Shown: piece after piece, positions 37,397 through 51,800 of the stretch | How positions within the stretch are numbered: the first letter of the stretch is position 1 | Layout of the letters: every line of letters begins with the position of its first letter | Origin: Isoperla grammatica | Taxonomy: Eukaryota > Arthropoda > Insecta > Plecoptera > Perlodidae | Direction: 5' to 3' | Assembly: GCA_945910005.1 (NCBI GenBank) | Contig: CAMDTW010000523.1 | Coordinates: forward strand, 248,001 to 312,000 | Length of the DNA stretch: 64,000 nt | Notes under the pieces: model-generated | The model's database searches: none | Told to the model about the DNA's origin: nothing | Seen by the model: only the letters and a program-made list of their open reading frames with translations | Position numbers and translations under genes: made by a program

Positions 37397-40300
37397 GCTG
37401 AGTCTTACATGCTGGGTCTTATATGAAGGTTCTTATATGCTAAGTCTTATATGCTGAGTCTTATGTGCGAAGTCTTATATGCTGAGTCTTATATGCCTAG
37501 TCTTATATGCTGGGTCTTATATGCTGGGTCTTTTATGCTTGGTCTTACATGCTGGGTCTTATATGCTGGGTCTTATATGCTAGGTCTTATATGCTGAGTC
37601 TTATATGCTGAGTCTTATATGCTGAGTCTTATATGCTGAGTCTTATATGCTGGGTCTTATATGCTGAGTCTTATATGCAGGGTCTTATATGCAGGGTTTT
37701 ATATGCTAAGTCTTATATGCTAAGTCTTAAATGCTGGGTCTTATATGCTGAATCTAATATGCTGGGTCTAATATGCTGGGTCTTATATGCTGAGTCTTAT
37801 ATGCTGGGTCTAATATGCTGGGTCTTATATGCTGAGTCTTATATGCAGGGTCTTATATGCGGGGTCTTATATGCTGAGTCTTATATGCTGGGTCTTATAT
37901 GCTGGGTCTTACATGCAGGGTCTTATATGCAGGGCCTTATATGCTGGGTCTTATATGCTAAGCCTTATATGCTTCGTCTTATATGCTGGGTCTTATATGC
38001 AGTCTCTTACATGCTGAGTCTTACATGCTGGGTCTTATATGAATGTTCTTATATGCTGAGTCTTATATGCTGAGTCTTATGTGCTAAGTCTTATATGTTG
38101 AGTCTTATATGCTGGGTCTTATAAGCTGAGTCTTATATGCTGAGTCTTATATGCTGAGTCTTATATTCTGAGTCTTATATGCTGAGTCTTATATGCTGGG
38201 TCTTATATGCTGGGTCTTAAATGCTGTGTCTTTTATGCAGGGTCTTATATGCAGGGTTTTATATGCTGAGTCTTATATGCTAAGTCTTAAATGCTGGGTC
38301 TTATATGCTGAATCTAATATGCTGGGTCTAATATGCTGGGTCTTTTATGCTGAGTCTTATATGCAGGGTCTTATATGCAGGGTCTTATATGCTGAGTCTT
38401 ATATGCTGGGTCTAATATGCTGGGTCTTATATGCTGGGTCTTATACGCTGGGTCTTATATGCTGAGTCTTATATGCAGGGTCTTATATGCAGGGTCTTAT
38501 ATGCTGCCTTTATATGCAGGGTCTTATATGCAGGGTCTTATATGCTGAGTCTTATATGCTGGGTCTAATATGCTGGGTCTTATATGCTGGGTCTTATATG
38601 CTGGGTCTTATATGCTGAGTCTTATATGCAGGGTCTTATATGCAGGGTCTTATATGCTGAGTCTTTATGCAGGGTCTTATATGCTGGGTCTTATATGCTG
38701 GGTCTTATATGCTAGGTCTTATATGCTGAGTCTTATATGCAGGGTCTTATATGCAGGGTCTTATATGTTGAGTCTTATATGCTGGGTCTTATATGCAGGT
38801 TCTTATATGCTGAGTCTTATATGCTGAGTCTTATATGCTGAGTCTTATATGCTGAGTCTTATATGCTGGGTCTTATTTTGTGGGTCTTATATGCTGGGTC
38901 TTATATGCTGGGTCTTATATGCTGGGTCTTATATGCTGGGTTTTATATGCTGGGTCTTAAATGCTAAGTCTTATATGCTGGGTCTTATATGCTGAGTCTT
39001 ATATGCTGAGTCTTATATGCTGGGTCTTATATGCTGGGTCTTATATGCTGGGTCTTATATGCTGAGTCTTATATGCTGGGTCTTATATGCTTGGTCTTAT
39101 ATGCTGGGTCTTATATGCTGGGTCTTATATGCTGAGTCTTATATGCAGGTTCTTATATGCTGAGTCTTATAGGCTGAGTCTTATATGCTGAGTCTTATAT
39201 GCAGGTTCTTAATTGCTGGGTCTTATATGCTGAGTCTTATATGCTGGGTCTTATATGCTGGGTCTTATATGCAGGTTCTTATATGCAGGGTCTTATATGC
39301 TGGGTCTTACATGCTGGGTCTTATATGCTGGGTCTTATATGCTGAGTCTTATATGCAGGTTCTTATATGCTGGGTCTTATATGCTGGGTCTTATATGCTG
39401 GGTCTTATAAGCAGGGTCTTATATGCTGAGTCTTATATGCTGAGTCTTATATGCTGGGTCTTATATGCTGGGTCTTATATGCTGGGTCTTATATGCAGGG
39501 TCTTATATGCTGAGTCTTATATGCTGGGTCTTATATGCTGGGTCTTATATGCTGGGTCTTATATGCAGGGTCTTATATGCTTAGTCTTATATGCTGAGTC
39601 TTATATGCTGGGTCTTATATGCTGGGATTTATATGCTGGGTCTTATATGCAGGGTCTTATATGTTGAGTCTTATATGCTGGGTCTAATATGCTGGGTCTT
39701 ATATGCTGGGTCTTATATGCTGGGTCTTATATGCTGAGTCTTATATGCTGAGTCTTATATGTTGGGTCTTATATGCTGAGTCTTATATGCTAAGTCTTAT
39801 ATGCTGGGTCTTATATGCTGAGTCTTATAAGCAGGTTCTTATATGCTGAGTCTTAAATGCAGGTTCTTATATGCAGGTTCTTATATGCAGGTTCTTATAT
39901 GCTGAGTCTTATATGCAGGTTCTTATATGCTGGGTCTTATATGCTGAGTCCTTAATGCTGGGTCTTATATGCTGAGTCTTATATGCAGGTTCTTATATGA
40001 TGAGTCTTATATGCTGAGTCTTATATGCTGAGTCTTACATGCTGGGTCTTATATGCTGGGTCTTATATGCCGGGTCTTATATGCTGGGTCTTATATGCTG
40101 AGTCTTATATGCTGAGTCTTATATGCTTAGTCTTATATGCTGAGTCTTATATGCTGAGTCTTATATGCTGAGTCTTATATGCTGAGTCTTATATGCTGAG
40201 TCTTATATGCTGGGTTATATGCTGAGTCTTATATGCTGGGTTATATGCTGGGTCTTATATGCAGGTTCTTATATGCAGAGTCTTATATGCTGAGTCTTAT

Positions 40301-41688
40301 ATGCTGAGTCTTATATGCTGAGTCTTATATGCTGGGTCTTATATGCTGGGTCTTATATGCTGGATCTTATATGCTGGGTCTTATATGCTGAGTCTTATAT
40401 GCAGGGTCTTATATGCAGGGTCTTATATGCTGAGTCTCATATGCTAAGTTTTATATGCTGGGTCTTACATGCTGGGTCTTATATGCTGGGCCTTATATGA
40501 AGGTTCTTATATGCTGAGTCTTATATGCTGAGTCTTATGTGCTGGGTCTTATATGCTGAGTCTTATATGCTGGGTCTTATATGCTGAGTCTTATATGCTG
40601 GGTCTTATATGCTGGGTCTTATATGCTGAGTCTTATATGCAGGGTCTTATATGCAGGGTCTTATATGCTGAGTCTTATATGCTAAGTCTTAAATGCTGGG
40701 TCTTATATGCTGAATCTAATATGCTGGGTCTAATATGCTGGGTCTTATATGCTGAGTCTTATATGCAGGGTCTTATATGCAGGGTCTTATATGCTGAGTC
40801 TTATATGCTGGGTCTTATATGCTGGGTCTTATATGCTGGGTCTTATATGCTGGGTCTTATATGCTGGGTCTTATATGCAGGGTCTGATATGCTGAGTCTT
40901 ATTTGCTGAGTCTTATATGCTGGGTCTTATATGCTGGGTCTTATATGCAGGGTCTTATATGCTGAGTCTTATATGCTGGGTCTTATATGCTGGGTCTTAT
41001 ATGCTGGGTCTTATATGCGGGTTCTTATATGCTGAGTCTTATATGCTGGGTCTTATATGCTGGGTCTTATATGCAGGGTCTTATATGCTGAGTCTTATAT
41101 GCTGAGTCTTATATGCTGGGTCTTATATGCTGGGTCTTATATGCTGGGTCTTATATGCAGGGTCTTAAATGCTCAGTCTTATATGCTGGGTCTAATATGC
41201 TGGGTCTTATATGCTGGGTCTTATATGCTGGGTCTTATATGCTGGGTCTTATATGCTGAGTCTTATATGCTGAGTCTTATATGCTGGGTCTTATATGCTG
41301 AGTCTTATATGCTGGTTTTTATATGCTGGGTCTTATATGCTGAGTCTTATATGCAGGTTCTTATATGCTGAGTCTTAAATGCAGGTTTTTATATGCAGGT
41401 TCTTATATGCAGGTTCTTATATGCTGAGTCTTATATGCAGGTTCTTAAATGCTGGGTCTTATATGCTGAGTCTTATATGCTGGGTCTTATATGCTGAGTC
41501 TTATATGCAGGTTTTTATATGATGAGTCTTATATGCGGGGTCTTATATGCTGAGTCTTATATGCTAGGTCTTATATGCTGGGTCTTACATGCAGGGTCTT
41601 ATATGCAGGGCCTTATATGCTGGGTCTTATATGCTGAGTCTTATATGCTTCGTCTTATATGCTGGGTCTTATATGCAGACTCTTACAT
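37397..41688 (+). repeat. 4.29-kb repeat, copy 2
   Basis: It aligns with copy 3 at offset 4,292 until about 43 kb, then 4,278. Unlike copy 1, its end (40681-41534) is the block copy A carries at 14867-15720 (offset 25,814). It then jumps at 41535 to the GCGGGGTC landmark otherwise found at 32955. The jump point lies one unit into the GATGAGTC signature block. Confidence 0.85.
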
Positions 41689-44600
41689 GCTGAGTCTTAC
41701 ATGCTGGGTCTTATATGAAGGTTCTTATATGCTAAGTCTTATATGCTGAGTCTTATGTGCTAAGTCTTATATGCTGAGTCTTATATGCCTAGTCTTATAT
41801 GCTGGGTCTTATATGCTGGGTCTTTTATGCTTGGTCTTACATGCTGGGTCTTATATGCTGGGTCTTATATGCTAGGTCTTATATGCTGAGTCTTATATGC
41901 TGAGTCTTATATGCTGAGTCTTATATGCTGAGTCTTATATGCTGGGTCTTATATGCTGAGTCTTATATGCAGGGTCTTATATGCAGGGTTTTATATGCTA
42001 AGTCTTATATGCTAAGTCTTAAATGCTGGGTCTTATATGCTGAATCTAATATGCTGGGTCTAATATGCTGGGTCTTATATGCTGAGTCTTATATGCTGGG
42101 TCTAATATGCTGGGTCTTATATGCTGAGTCTTATATGCAGGGTCTTATATGCGGGGTCTTATATGCTGAGTCTTATATGCTGGGTCTTATATGCTGGGTC
42201 TTACATGCAGGGTCTTATATGCAGGGCCTTATATGCTGGGTCTTATATGCTGAGCCTTATATGCTTCGTCTTATATGCTGGGTCTTATATGCAGTCTCTT
42301 ACATGCTGAGTCTTACATGCTGGGTCTTATATGAATGTTCTTATATGCTGAGTCTTATATGCTGAGTCTTATGTGCTAAGTCTTATATGTTGAGTCTTAT
42401 ATGCTGGGTCTTATAAGCTGAGTCTTATATGCTGAGTCTTATATGCTGAGTCTTATATTCTGAGTCTTATATGCTGAGTCTTATATGCTGGGTCTTATAT
42501 GCTGGGTCTTAAATGCTGTGTCTTTTATGCAGGGTCTTATATGCAGGGTTTTATATGCTGAGTCTTATATGCGTAGTCTTAAATGCTGGGTCTTATATGC
42601 TGAATCTAATATGCTGGGTCTAATATGCTGGGTCTTTTATGCTGAGTCTTATATGCAGGGTCTTATATGCAGGGTCTTATATGCTGAGTCTTATATGCTG
42701 GGTCTAATATGCTGGGTCTTATATGCTGGGTCTTATACGCTGGGTCTTATATGCTGAGTCTTATATGCAGGGTCTTATATGCAGGGTCTTATATGCTGCC
42801 TTTATATGCAGGGTCTTATATGCAGGGTCTTATATGCTGAGTCTTATATGCTGGGTCTAATATGCTGGGTCTTATATGCTGGGTCTTATATGCTGGGTCT
42901 TATATGCTGAGTCTTATATGCAGGGTCTTATATGCAGGGTCTTATATGCTGAGTCTTTATGCAGGGTCTTATATGCTGGGTCTTATATGCTGGGTCTTAT
43001 ATGCTAGGTCTTATATGCTGAGTCTTATATGCAGGGTCTTATATGCATGGTCTTATATGCTGAGTCTTATATGCTGGGTCTTATATGCAGGTTCTTATAT
43101 GCTGAGTCTTATATGCTGAGTCTTATATGCTGAGTCTTATATGCTGAGTCTTATATGCTGGGTCTTATTTTGTGGGTCTTATATGCTGGGTCTTATATGC
43201 TGGGTCTTATATGCTGGGTTTTATATGCTGGGTCTTAAATGCTAAGTCTTATATGCTGGGTCTTATATGCTGAGTCTTATATGCTGAGTCTTATATGCTG
43301 GGTCTTATATGCTGGGTCTTATATGCTGGGTCTTATATGCTGAGTCTTATATGCTGGGTCTTATATGCTTGGTCTTATATGCTGGGTCTTATATGCTGGG
43401 TCTTATATGCTGAGTCTTATATGCAGGTTCTTATATGCTGAGTCTTATAGGCTGAGTCTTATATGCTGAGTCTTATATGCAGGTTCTTAATTGCTGGGTC
43501 TTATATGCTGAGTCTTATATGCTGGGTCTTATATGCTGGGTCTTATATGCAGGTTCTTATATGCAGGGTCTTATATGCTGGGTCTTACATGCTGGGTCTT
43601 ATATGCTGGGTCTTATATGCTGAGTCTTATATGCAGGTTCTTATATGCTGGGTCTTATATGCTGGGTCTTATATGCTGGGTCTTATAAGCAGGGTCTTAT
43701 ATGCTGAGTCTTATATGCTGAGTCTTATATGCTGGGTCTTATATGCTGGGTCTTATATGCTGGGTCTTATATGCAGGGTCTTATATGCTGAGTCTTATAT
43801 GCTGGGTCTTATATGCTGGGTCTTATATGCTGGGTCTTATATGCAGGGTCTTATATGCTTAGTCTTATATGCTGAGTCTTATATGCTGGGTCTTATATGC
43901 TGGGATTTATATGCTGGGTCTTATATGCAGGGTCTTATATGTTGAGTCTTATATGCTGGGTCTAATATGCTGGGTCTTATATGCTGGGTCTTATATGCTG
44001 GGTCTTATATGCTGAGTCTTATATGCTGAGTCTTATATGTTGGGTCTTATATGCTGAGTCTTATATGCTAAGTCTTATATGCTGGGTCTTATATGCTGAG
44101 TCTTATAAGCAGGTTCTTATATGCTGAGTCTTAAATGCAGGTTCTTATATGCAGGTTCTTATATGCAGGTTCTTATATGCTGAGTCTTATATGCAGGTTC
44201 TTATATGCTGGGTCTTATATGCTGAGTCCTTAATGCTGGGTCTTATATGCTGAGTCTTATATGCAGGTTCTTATATGATGAGTCTTATATGCTGAGTCTT
44301 ATATGCTGAGTCTTACATGCTGGGTCTTATATGCTGGGTCTTAAATGCCGGGTCTTATATGCTGGGTCTTATATGCTGAGTCTTATATGCTGAGTCTTAT
44401 ATGCTTAGTCTTATATGCTGAGTCTTATATGCTGAGTCTTATATGCTGAGTCTTATATGCTGAGTCTTATATGCTGAGTCTTATATGCTGGGTTATATGC
44501 TGAGTCTTATATGCTGGGTTATATGCTGGGTCTTATATGCAGGTTCTTATATGCAGAGTCTTATATGCTGAGTCTTATATGCTGAGTCTTATATGCTGAG

Positions 44601-45812
44601 TCTTATATGCTGGGTCTTATATGCTGGGTCTTATATGCTGGATCTTATATGCTGGGTCTTATATGCTGAGTCTTATATGCAGGGTCTTATATGCAGGGTC
44701 TTATATGCTGAGTCTCATATGCTAAGTTTTATATGCTGGGTCTTACATGCTGGGTCTTATATGCTGGGCCTTATATGAAGGTTCTTATATGCTGAGTCTT
44801 ATATGCTGAGTCTTATGTGCTGGGTCTTATATGCTGAGTCTTATATGCTGGGTCTTATATGCTGAGTCTTATATGCTGGGTCTTATATGCTGGGTCTTAT
44901 ATGCTGAGTCTTATATGCAGGGTCTTATATGCAGGGTCTTATATGCTGAGTCTTATATGCTAAGTCTTAAATGCTGGGTCTTATATGCTGAATCTAATAT
45001 GCTGGGTCTAATATGCTGGGTCTTATATGCTGAGTCTTATATGCAGGGTCTTATATGCAGGGTCTTATATGCTGAGTCTTATATGCTGGGTCTTATATGC
45101 TGGGTCTTATATGCTGGGTCTTATATGCTGGGTCTTATATGCTGGGTCTTATATGCAGGGTCTGATATGCTGAGTCTTATTTGCTGAGTCTTATATGCTG
45201 GGTCTTATATGCTGGGTCTTATATGCAGGGTCTTATATGCTGAGTCTTATATGCTGGGTCTTATATGCTGGGTCTTATATGCTGGGTCTTATATGCGGGT
45301 TCTTATATGCTGAGTCTTATATGCTGGGTCTTATATGCTGGGTCTTATATGCAGGGTCTTATATGCTGAGTCTTATATGCTGAGTCTTATATGCTGGGTC
45401 TTATATGCTGGGTCTTATATGCTGGGTCTTATATGCAGGGTCTTAAATGCTCAGTCTTATATGCTGGGTCTAATATGCTGGGTCTTATATGCTGGGTCTT
45501 ATATGCTGGGTCTTATATGCTGGGTCTTATATGCTGAGTCTTTTATGCTGAGTCTTATATGCTGGGTCTTATATGCTGAGTCTTATATGCTGGTTTTTAT
45601 ATGCTGGGTCTTATATGCTGAGTCTTATATGCAGGTTCTTATATGCTGAGTCTTAAATGCAGGTTTTTATATGCAGGTTCTTATATGCAGGTTCTTATAT
45701 GCTGAGTCTTATATGCAGGTTCTTAAATGCTGGGTCTTATATGCTGAGTCTTATATGCTGGGTCTTATATGCTGAGTCTTATATGCAGGTTTTTATATGA
45801 TGAGTCTTATAT
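41689..45812 (+). repeat. 4.29-kb repeat, copy 3
   Basis: Same order of landmarks as copy 2 through 45812, where copy 2 has its junction. Copy 3 instead runs on through the complete signature block (GCTGACCC at 45841) into copy C. One unit is missing near 43.2 kb relative to copies 1 and 2. The 13-bp unit GCTGCCTTTATAT marks all three copies at 34215, 38503 and 42795. Confidence 0.83.
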
Positions 45813-48800
45813 GATGAGTCTCATATGCTGACTCTTATATGCTGACCCTTACATGCTGGGTCTTATATGCTGGGTCTTATATGCCGGGTCTTATATGCTG
45901 GGTCTTAAATGCTGAGTCTTATATGCTGGGTCTTATATGCTGAATCTAATATGCTGGGTCTAATATGCTGGGTCTTATATGCTGAGTCTTATTTGCAGGG
46001 TCTTAAATGCAGGGTCTTATATGCTGAGTCTTATATGCTGGGTCTAATATGCTGGGTCTTATATGCTGGGTCTTATACGCTAGGTCTTATATGCTGAGTC
46101 TTATATGCAGGGTCTTATATGCAGGGTCTTATATGCTAAGTCTTATATGCAGGGTCTTATATGCAGGGTCTTATATGCTGATTCTTATATGCTGGGTCTA
46201 ATATGCTGGGTCTTATATGCTGGGTCTTATATGCTGGGTCTTATATGCTGAGTCTAATATGCAGGGTCTTATATGCAGGGTCTTATATGCTGAGTCTTAT
46301 ATGCAGGGTCTTATATGCTGGGTCTTATATGCTGGGTCTTATATGCAGGGTCTTATATGCTTAGTCTTATATGCAGGGTCTTATATGCAGGGTCTTATAT
46401 GCTAAGTCTTATATGCTTAGTCTTATATGCTGGGTCTTATATACTGAGTCTTATATGCTGGGTCTTATATGCAGGTTCTTATATGCTGAGTCTTATATGC
46501 TGAGTCTTATATGCTGAGTCTTATATGCTGAGTCTTATATTCTGGGTCTTATATGCTGGGTCTTATATGCTGGGTCTTATATGCTGGGTCTTATATGCTG
46601 GGTCTTATATGCTGGGTCTTATATGCTGGGTCTTAAATGCTGAGTCTTATATGCTGGGTCTTATATGCTGAGTCTTATATGCTGAGTCTTATATGCTGGG
46701 TCTTATATGCTGGGTCTTATATGCTGGGTCTTATATGCTGAGTCTTATATGCTGGGTCTTATATGCTGGGTCTTATATGCTGGGTCTTATATGCTGGGTC
46801 ATATATGCTGAGTCTTATATGCTGGGTATTATATGCTGGGTCTTATATGCTGAGTCTTATATGCTGGGTCTTATATGCTGGGTCTTATACGCTAGGTCTT
46901 ATATGCTGGGTCTTATATGCTGAGTCTTATATGCTGGGTCTTATATGCTAAGTCTCATATGCTGAGTCTTATATGCTGAGTCTTATATGCTGAGTCTTAT
47001 ACGCTGAGTCTTATATGCAGGTTCTCATATGCTGAGTCTTATATGCTGAGTCTTATATGCTGAGTCTTATATGCAGGTTCTTATATGCTGGGTCTTATAT
47101 GCTGAGTCTTATATGCTTGGTCTTATATGCTGTGTCTTATATGCAGGTTCTTATATGCTGAGTCTTATATGCTGAGTCTGGTATGCTGAGTCTTATATGC
47201 AGGTTCTTATATGCTGGGTCTTATATGCTAAATCTTATATGCTGGGTCTTATATGCTGGGTCTTATATGCTGGGTCTTATATGCTGGGTCTTATATGCAG
47301 GGTCTTAAATGCTCAGTCTTATATGCTGTGTCTAATTTGCTGGGTCTTACATGCTGGGTCTTATATGCTGGGTCTTATATGCTGGGTCTTATATGCTGAG
47401 TCTTATATGCTGAGTCTTATATGCTGGGTCTTATATGCTGAGTCTTATATGCTGGTTTTTATATGCTGGGTCTTATATGCTGAATCTTATATGCAGGTTC
47501 TTATATGCTGAGTCTTAAATGCAGGTCCTTTTTGCAGGTTCTTATATGCAGGTTCTTATATGCTGAGTCTTATATGCAGGTTCTTAAATGCTGGGTCTTA
47601 TATGCTGAGTCTTATATGCTGGGTCTTATATGCTGAGTCTTATATGCAGGTTCTTATATGATGAGTCTTATATGATGAGTCTCATATGCTGACTCTTATA
47701 TGCTGACCCTTACATGCTGGGTCTTATATGCTGGGTCTTATATGCCGGGTCTTATATGCTGGGTCTTAAATGCTCAGTCTTATATGCTGGGTCTTATATG
47801 CTGAATCTTATATGCTGGGTCTAATATGCTGGGTCTTTAATGCTGAGTCTTATATGCAGGGTCTTATATGCAGGGTCTTATATGCTGAGTCTTATATGCT
47901 GGGTCTAATATGCTGGGTCTTATATGCTGGGTCTAATACGCTGGGTCTTATATGCTGAGTCTTATATGCAGGGTCTTATATGCAGGGTCTTATATGCTGA
48001 GTCTTATATGCAGGGTCTTATATGCAGGGTCTTATATGCTGAGTCTTATATGCTGGGTCTAATATGCTGGGTCTTATATGCTGGGTCTTATATGCTGGGT
48101 CTTATATGCTGAGTCTTATATGCAGGGTCTTATATGCAGGGTCTTATATGCTGAGTCTTATATGCAGGGTCTTATATGCTGGGTCTTATATGCTGGGTCT
48201 TATATGCTGGGTCTTATATGCTGAGTCTTATATGCAGGGTCTTAGTTTCAGGGTCTTATATGCTGAGTCTTATATGCTTAGTCTTATATGCTGGGTCTTA
48301 TATGCTGAGTCTTATATGCTGGGTCTTATATGCAGGTTCTTATATGCTGAGTCTTATGTGCTGAGTCTTATATGCTGAGTCTTATATGCTGAGTCTTATA
48401 TGCTGGGTCTTATATGCTGGGTCTTATATGCTGGGTCTTATATGCTGGGTCTTATATGCTGGGTCTTATATGCTGGGTCTTATATGCTGGGTCTTAAATG
48501 CCGAGTCTTATATGCTGGGTCTTATATGCTGAGTCTTATATGCTGAGTCATATATGCTGGGTCTTATATGCTGGGTCTTATATGCTGGGTCTTATATGCT
48601 GAGTCTTATATGCTGGGTCTTATATGCTGGGTCTTATATGCTGAGTCTTATATGCTGGGTCTTATATGCTGGGTCTTATACGCTAGGTCTTATATGCTGG
48701 GTCTTATATGCTGAGTCTTATACGCTGGGTCTTATATGCTAAGTCTCATATGCTGAGTCTTATATGCTGAGTCTTATATTCTAAGTCTTATACGCTGAGT

Positions 48801-51800
48801 CTTATATGCAGGTTCTTATATGCTGAGTCTTATATGCTGAGTCTTATATGCTGAGTCTTATATGCTGGGTCTTATATGCTGGGTCTAATATGCTGGGTCT
48901 TATATGCTGGGTCTTACATGCTGAGTCTTTTATGCAGGTTCTTATATGCTGAGTCTTATATGCTGAGTCTTATTTGCTGGGTCTTATATGCAGGTTCTTA
49001 TACGCTGAGTCTTATATGCTGAGTCTTATATGCTGGTTCTTATATGCAGGTTCTTATATGCTGAGTCTTATATGCTGGGTCTTATATGCTGGGTCTTATA
49101 TGCTGGGTCTTATATGCTGGGTCTTATATACTGAGTCTTATATGCTGGGTCTAATATGCTGGGTCTTATATGCAGGATCTTATATGCTAAGTCTTATATG
49201 CTGGGTCTTATATGCAGGTTCTTATATGCTGAGTCTTATATGCAGAGTCTTATATGCTGGGTCTTATATGCTGGGTCTTATATGCTGGATCTTATATGCT
49301 GAGTCTTATATGCTGGGTCTAATGTGCTAGGTCTTATATGCAGGTTCTTATATGCTGAGTCTTATATGCAGGTTCTTATATGCTGAGTCTTATATGCTGA
49401 GTCTTATATGCTGGGTCTTATATGCAGGTTCTTATATGCTGAGTCTTATATGCTGGGTCTTATATGCTGGGTCTATTATGCTGGGTCTTATATGCTGGGT
49501 CTAACATGCAGGGTCTTATATGCAGGGTCTTTTATGCTGGGTCTTATATGCTGAGTCTTATATGCTGAGTCTTATATGCTGGGTCTTAAATGCTGGGTCT
49601 TATATGCTGGGTCTTATATGCTGGGTCTTACATGCAGAGTCTTATATGCAGGGTCTTATTTGCTGGGTCTTATATGCTAAGTCTTATATGCTGAGTCTTA
49701 TATGCTGGGTCTTATATGCTGTCTCTTATATGCTGAGTCTTACATGCTGGGTCTTATATGCAGGTTCTCATATGCTGAGTCTTATATGCTGAGTCTTATG
49801 TGCTGGGTCTTATATGCTGAGTCTTATATGCTGGGTCTTATATGCTGAGTCTTATATGCTGAGTCCTATATGCTGAGTCTTATATGCTGAGTCTTATATG
49901 CTGGGTCTAATATGCTGGGTCTTATATGCTGGGTCTAATATGCTGGGTCTTATATGCTGAGTCTTATATGCAGGGTCTTATATGCGGGGTCTTATTTGCT
50001 GAGTCTTATATGCTAGGTCTTATATGCTGGGTCTTACATGCAGGGTCTTATATGCAGGGCCTTATATGCTGGGTCTTATATGCTGAGTCTTATATGCTTC
50101 GTCTTATATGCTGGGTCTTATATGCAGTCTCTTACATGCTGAGTCTTACATGCTGGGTCTTATATGAAGGTTCTTATATGCTGAGTCTTATATGCTGAGT
50201 CTTATGTGCTTAGTCTTATATGCTGGGTCTTATAAGCTGGGTCTTTCATGCTGGGTCTTATATGCTGGGTCTTATATGCTGGGTCTTATATGCTGAGTCT
50301 TATATGCTGAGTCTTATATGCTGAGTCTTATATTCTGAGTCTTATATGCTGGGTCTTATATGCTGAGTCTTATATGCAGGGTCTTATATGCAGGGTTTTA
50401 TATGCTAAGTCTTATATGCTAAGTCTTAAATGCTGGGTCTTATATGCTGAATCTAATATGCTGGGTCTAATATGCTGGGTCTTATATGCTGAGTCTTATA
50501 TGCAGGGTCTTATATGCAGGGTCTTATATGCTGAGTCTTATATGCTGGGTCTAATATGCTGGGTCTTATATGCTGGGTCTTATACGCTGGATCTAATATG
50601 CTGAGTCCCATATGCTGGGTCGAATGTGCTGGGTCTATTATGCAGGTTCTTATATGCTGAGTCTTATATGCAGGTTCTTATATGCTGAGTCTTATATGCT
50701 GAGTCTTATATGCTGGGTCTTATATGCAGGTTCTTATATGCTGAGTCTTATATGCTGGGTCTTAGTTGCTGGGTCTAATATGCTGGGTCTTATATGCTGG
50801 GTCTAACATGCAGGGTCTTATATGCAGGGTCTTATATGCTGGGTCTTATATGCTGAGTCTTATATGCTGAGTCTTATATGCTGGGTCTTATATGCTGGGT
50901 CTTATATGCTGGGTCTTATATGCTGGGTCTGACATGCAGAGTCTTATATGCAGGGTTTTATATGCTGGGTCTTATATGCTTAGTCTTATATGCTGAGTCT
51001 TATATGCTGGGTCTTATATGCTGTCTCTTACATGCTGAGTCTTACATGCAGGGTCTTATATGCAGGTTCTTATATGCTGAGTCTTATATGCTGAGTCTTA
51101 TGTGCTGGGTCTTATATGCTGAGTCTCATATGCTGGGTCTTATATGCTGAGTCTTATATGCTGAGTCTTATATGCTGAGTCTTATATGCTGAGTCTTTAA
51201 TGCTGGGTCTAATATGCTGGGTCTTATATGCTGGGTCTAATATGCTGGGTCTTATATGCTGAGTCCTATATGCAGGGTCTTATATGCGGGGTCTTATATG
51301 CTGAGTCTTATATGCTAGGTCTTATATGCTGGGCTTTACATGCAGGGTCTTATATGCAGGGCCTTATATGCTGGGTCTTATTTGCTGAGTCTTATATGCT
51401 TCGTCTTATATGCTGGGTCTTATATGCAGTCTCTTACATGCTGAGTCTTACATGCTGGGTCTTATATGAATGTTCTTATATGCTGAGTCTTATATGCTGA
51501 GTCTTATGTGCTAAGTCTTATATGTTGAGTCTTATATGCTGGGTCTTATAAGCTGAGTCTTATATGCTGAGTCTTATATGCTGAGTCTTATATTCTGAGT
51601 CTTATATGCTGAGTCTTATATGCTGGGTCTTATATGCTGGGTCTTATATGCTGTGTCTTTTATGCAGGGTCTTATATGCAGGGTTTTATATGCTGAGTCT
51701 TATATGCTAAGTCTTAAATGCTGGGTCTTATATGCTGAATCTAATATGCTGGGTCTAATATGCTGGGTCTTTTATGCTGAGTCTTTTATGCAGGGTCTTA

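Larger units (their letters stand above)
15445..45536 (+). repeat. Higher-order repeat, copy B (expanded to 30,092 bp)
   Basis: From 15445 to about 27540 it matches 1-12096 at a fixed offset of 15,444 with only scattered single-base differences. From about 31347 to 34116 it matches copy A again at offset 19,250, because a 3,806-bp segment was duplicated in between. From 40681 it matches A at offset 25,814. After the third 4.29-kb copy the offset to the next 15.7-kb-type landmark is 30,092 relative to B itself. The extra length is 3,806 + 6,564 + 4,278 bp. Copies A and B share private variants that C lacks, such as a 13-bp unit at 5680 and 21124 that is 14 bp at 51188, so A and B are the closest pair. 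Confidence 0.88.
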
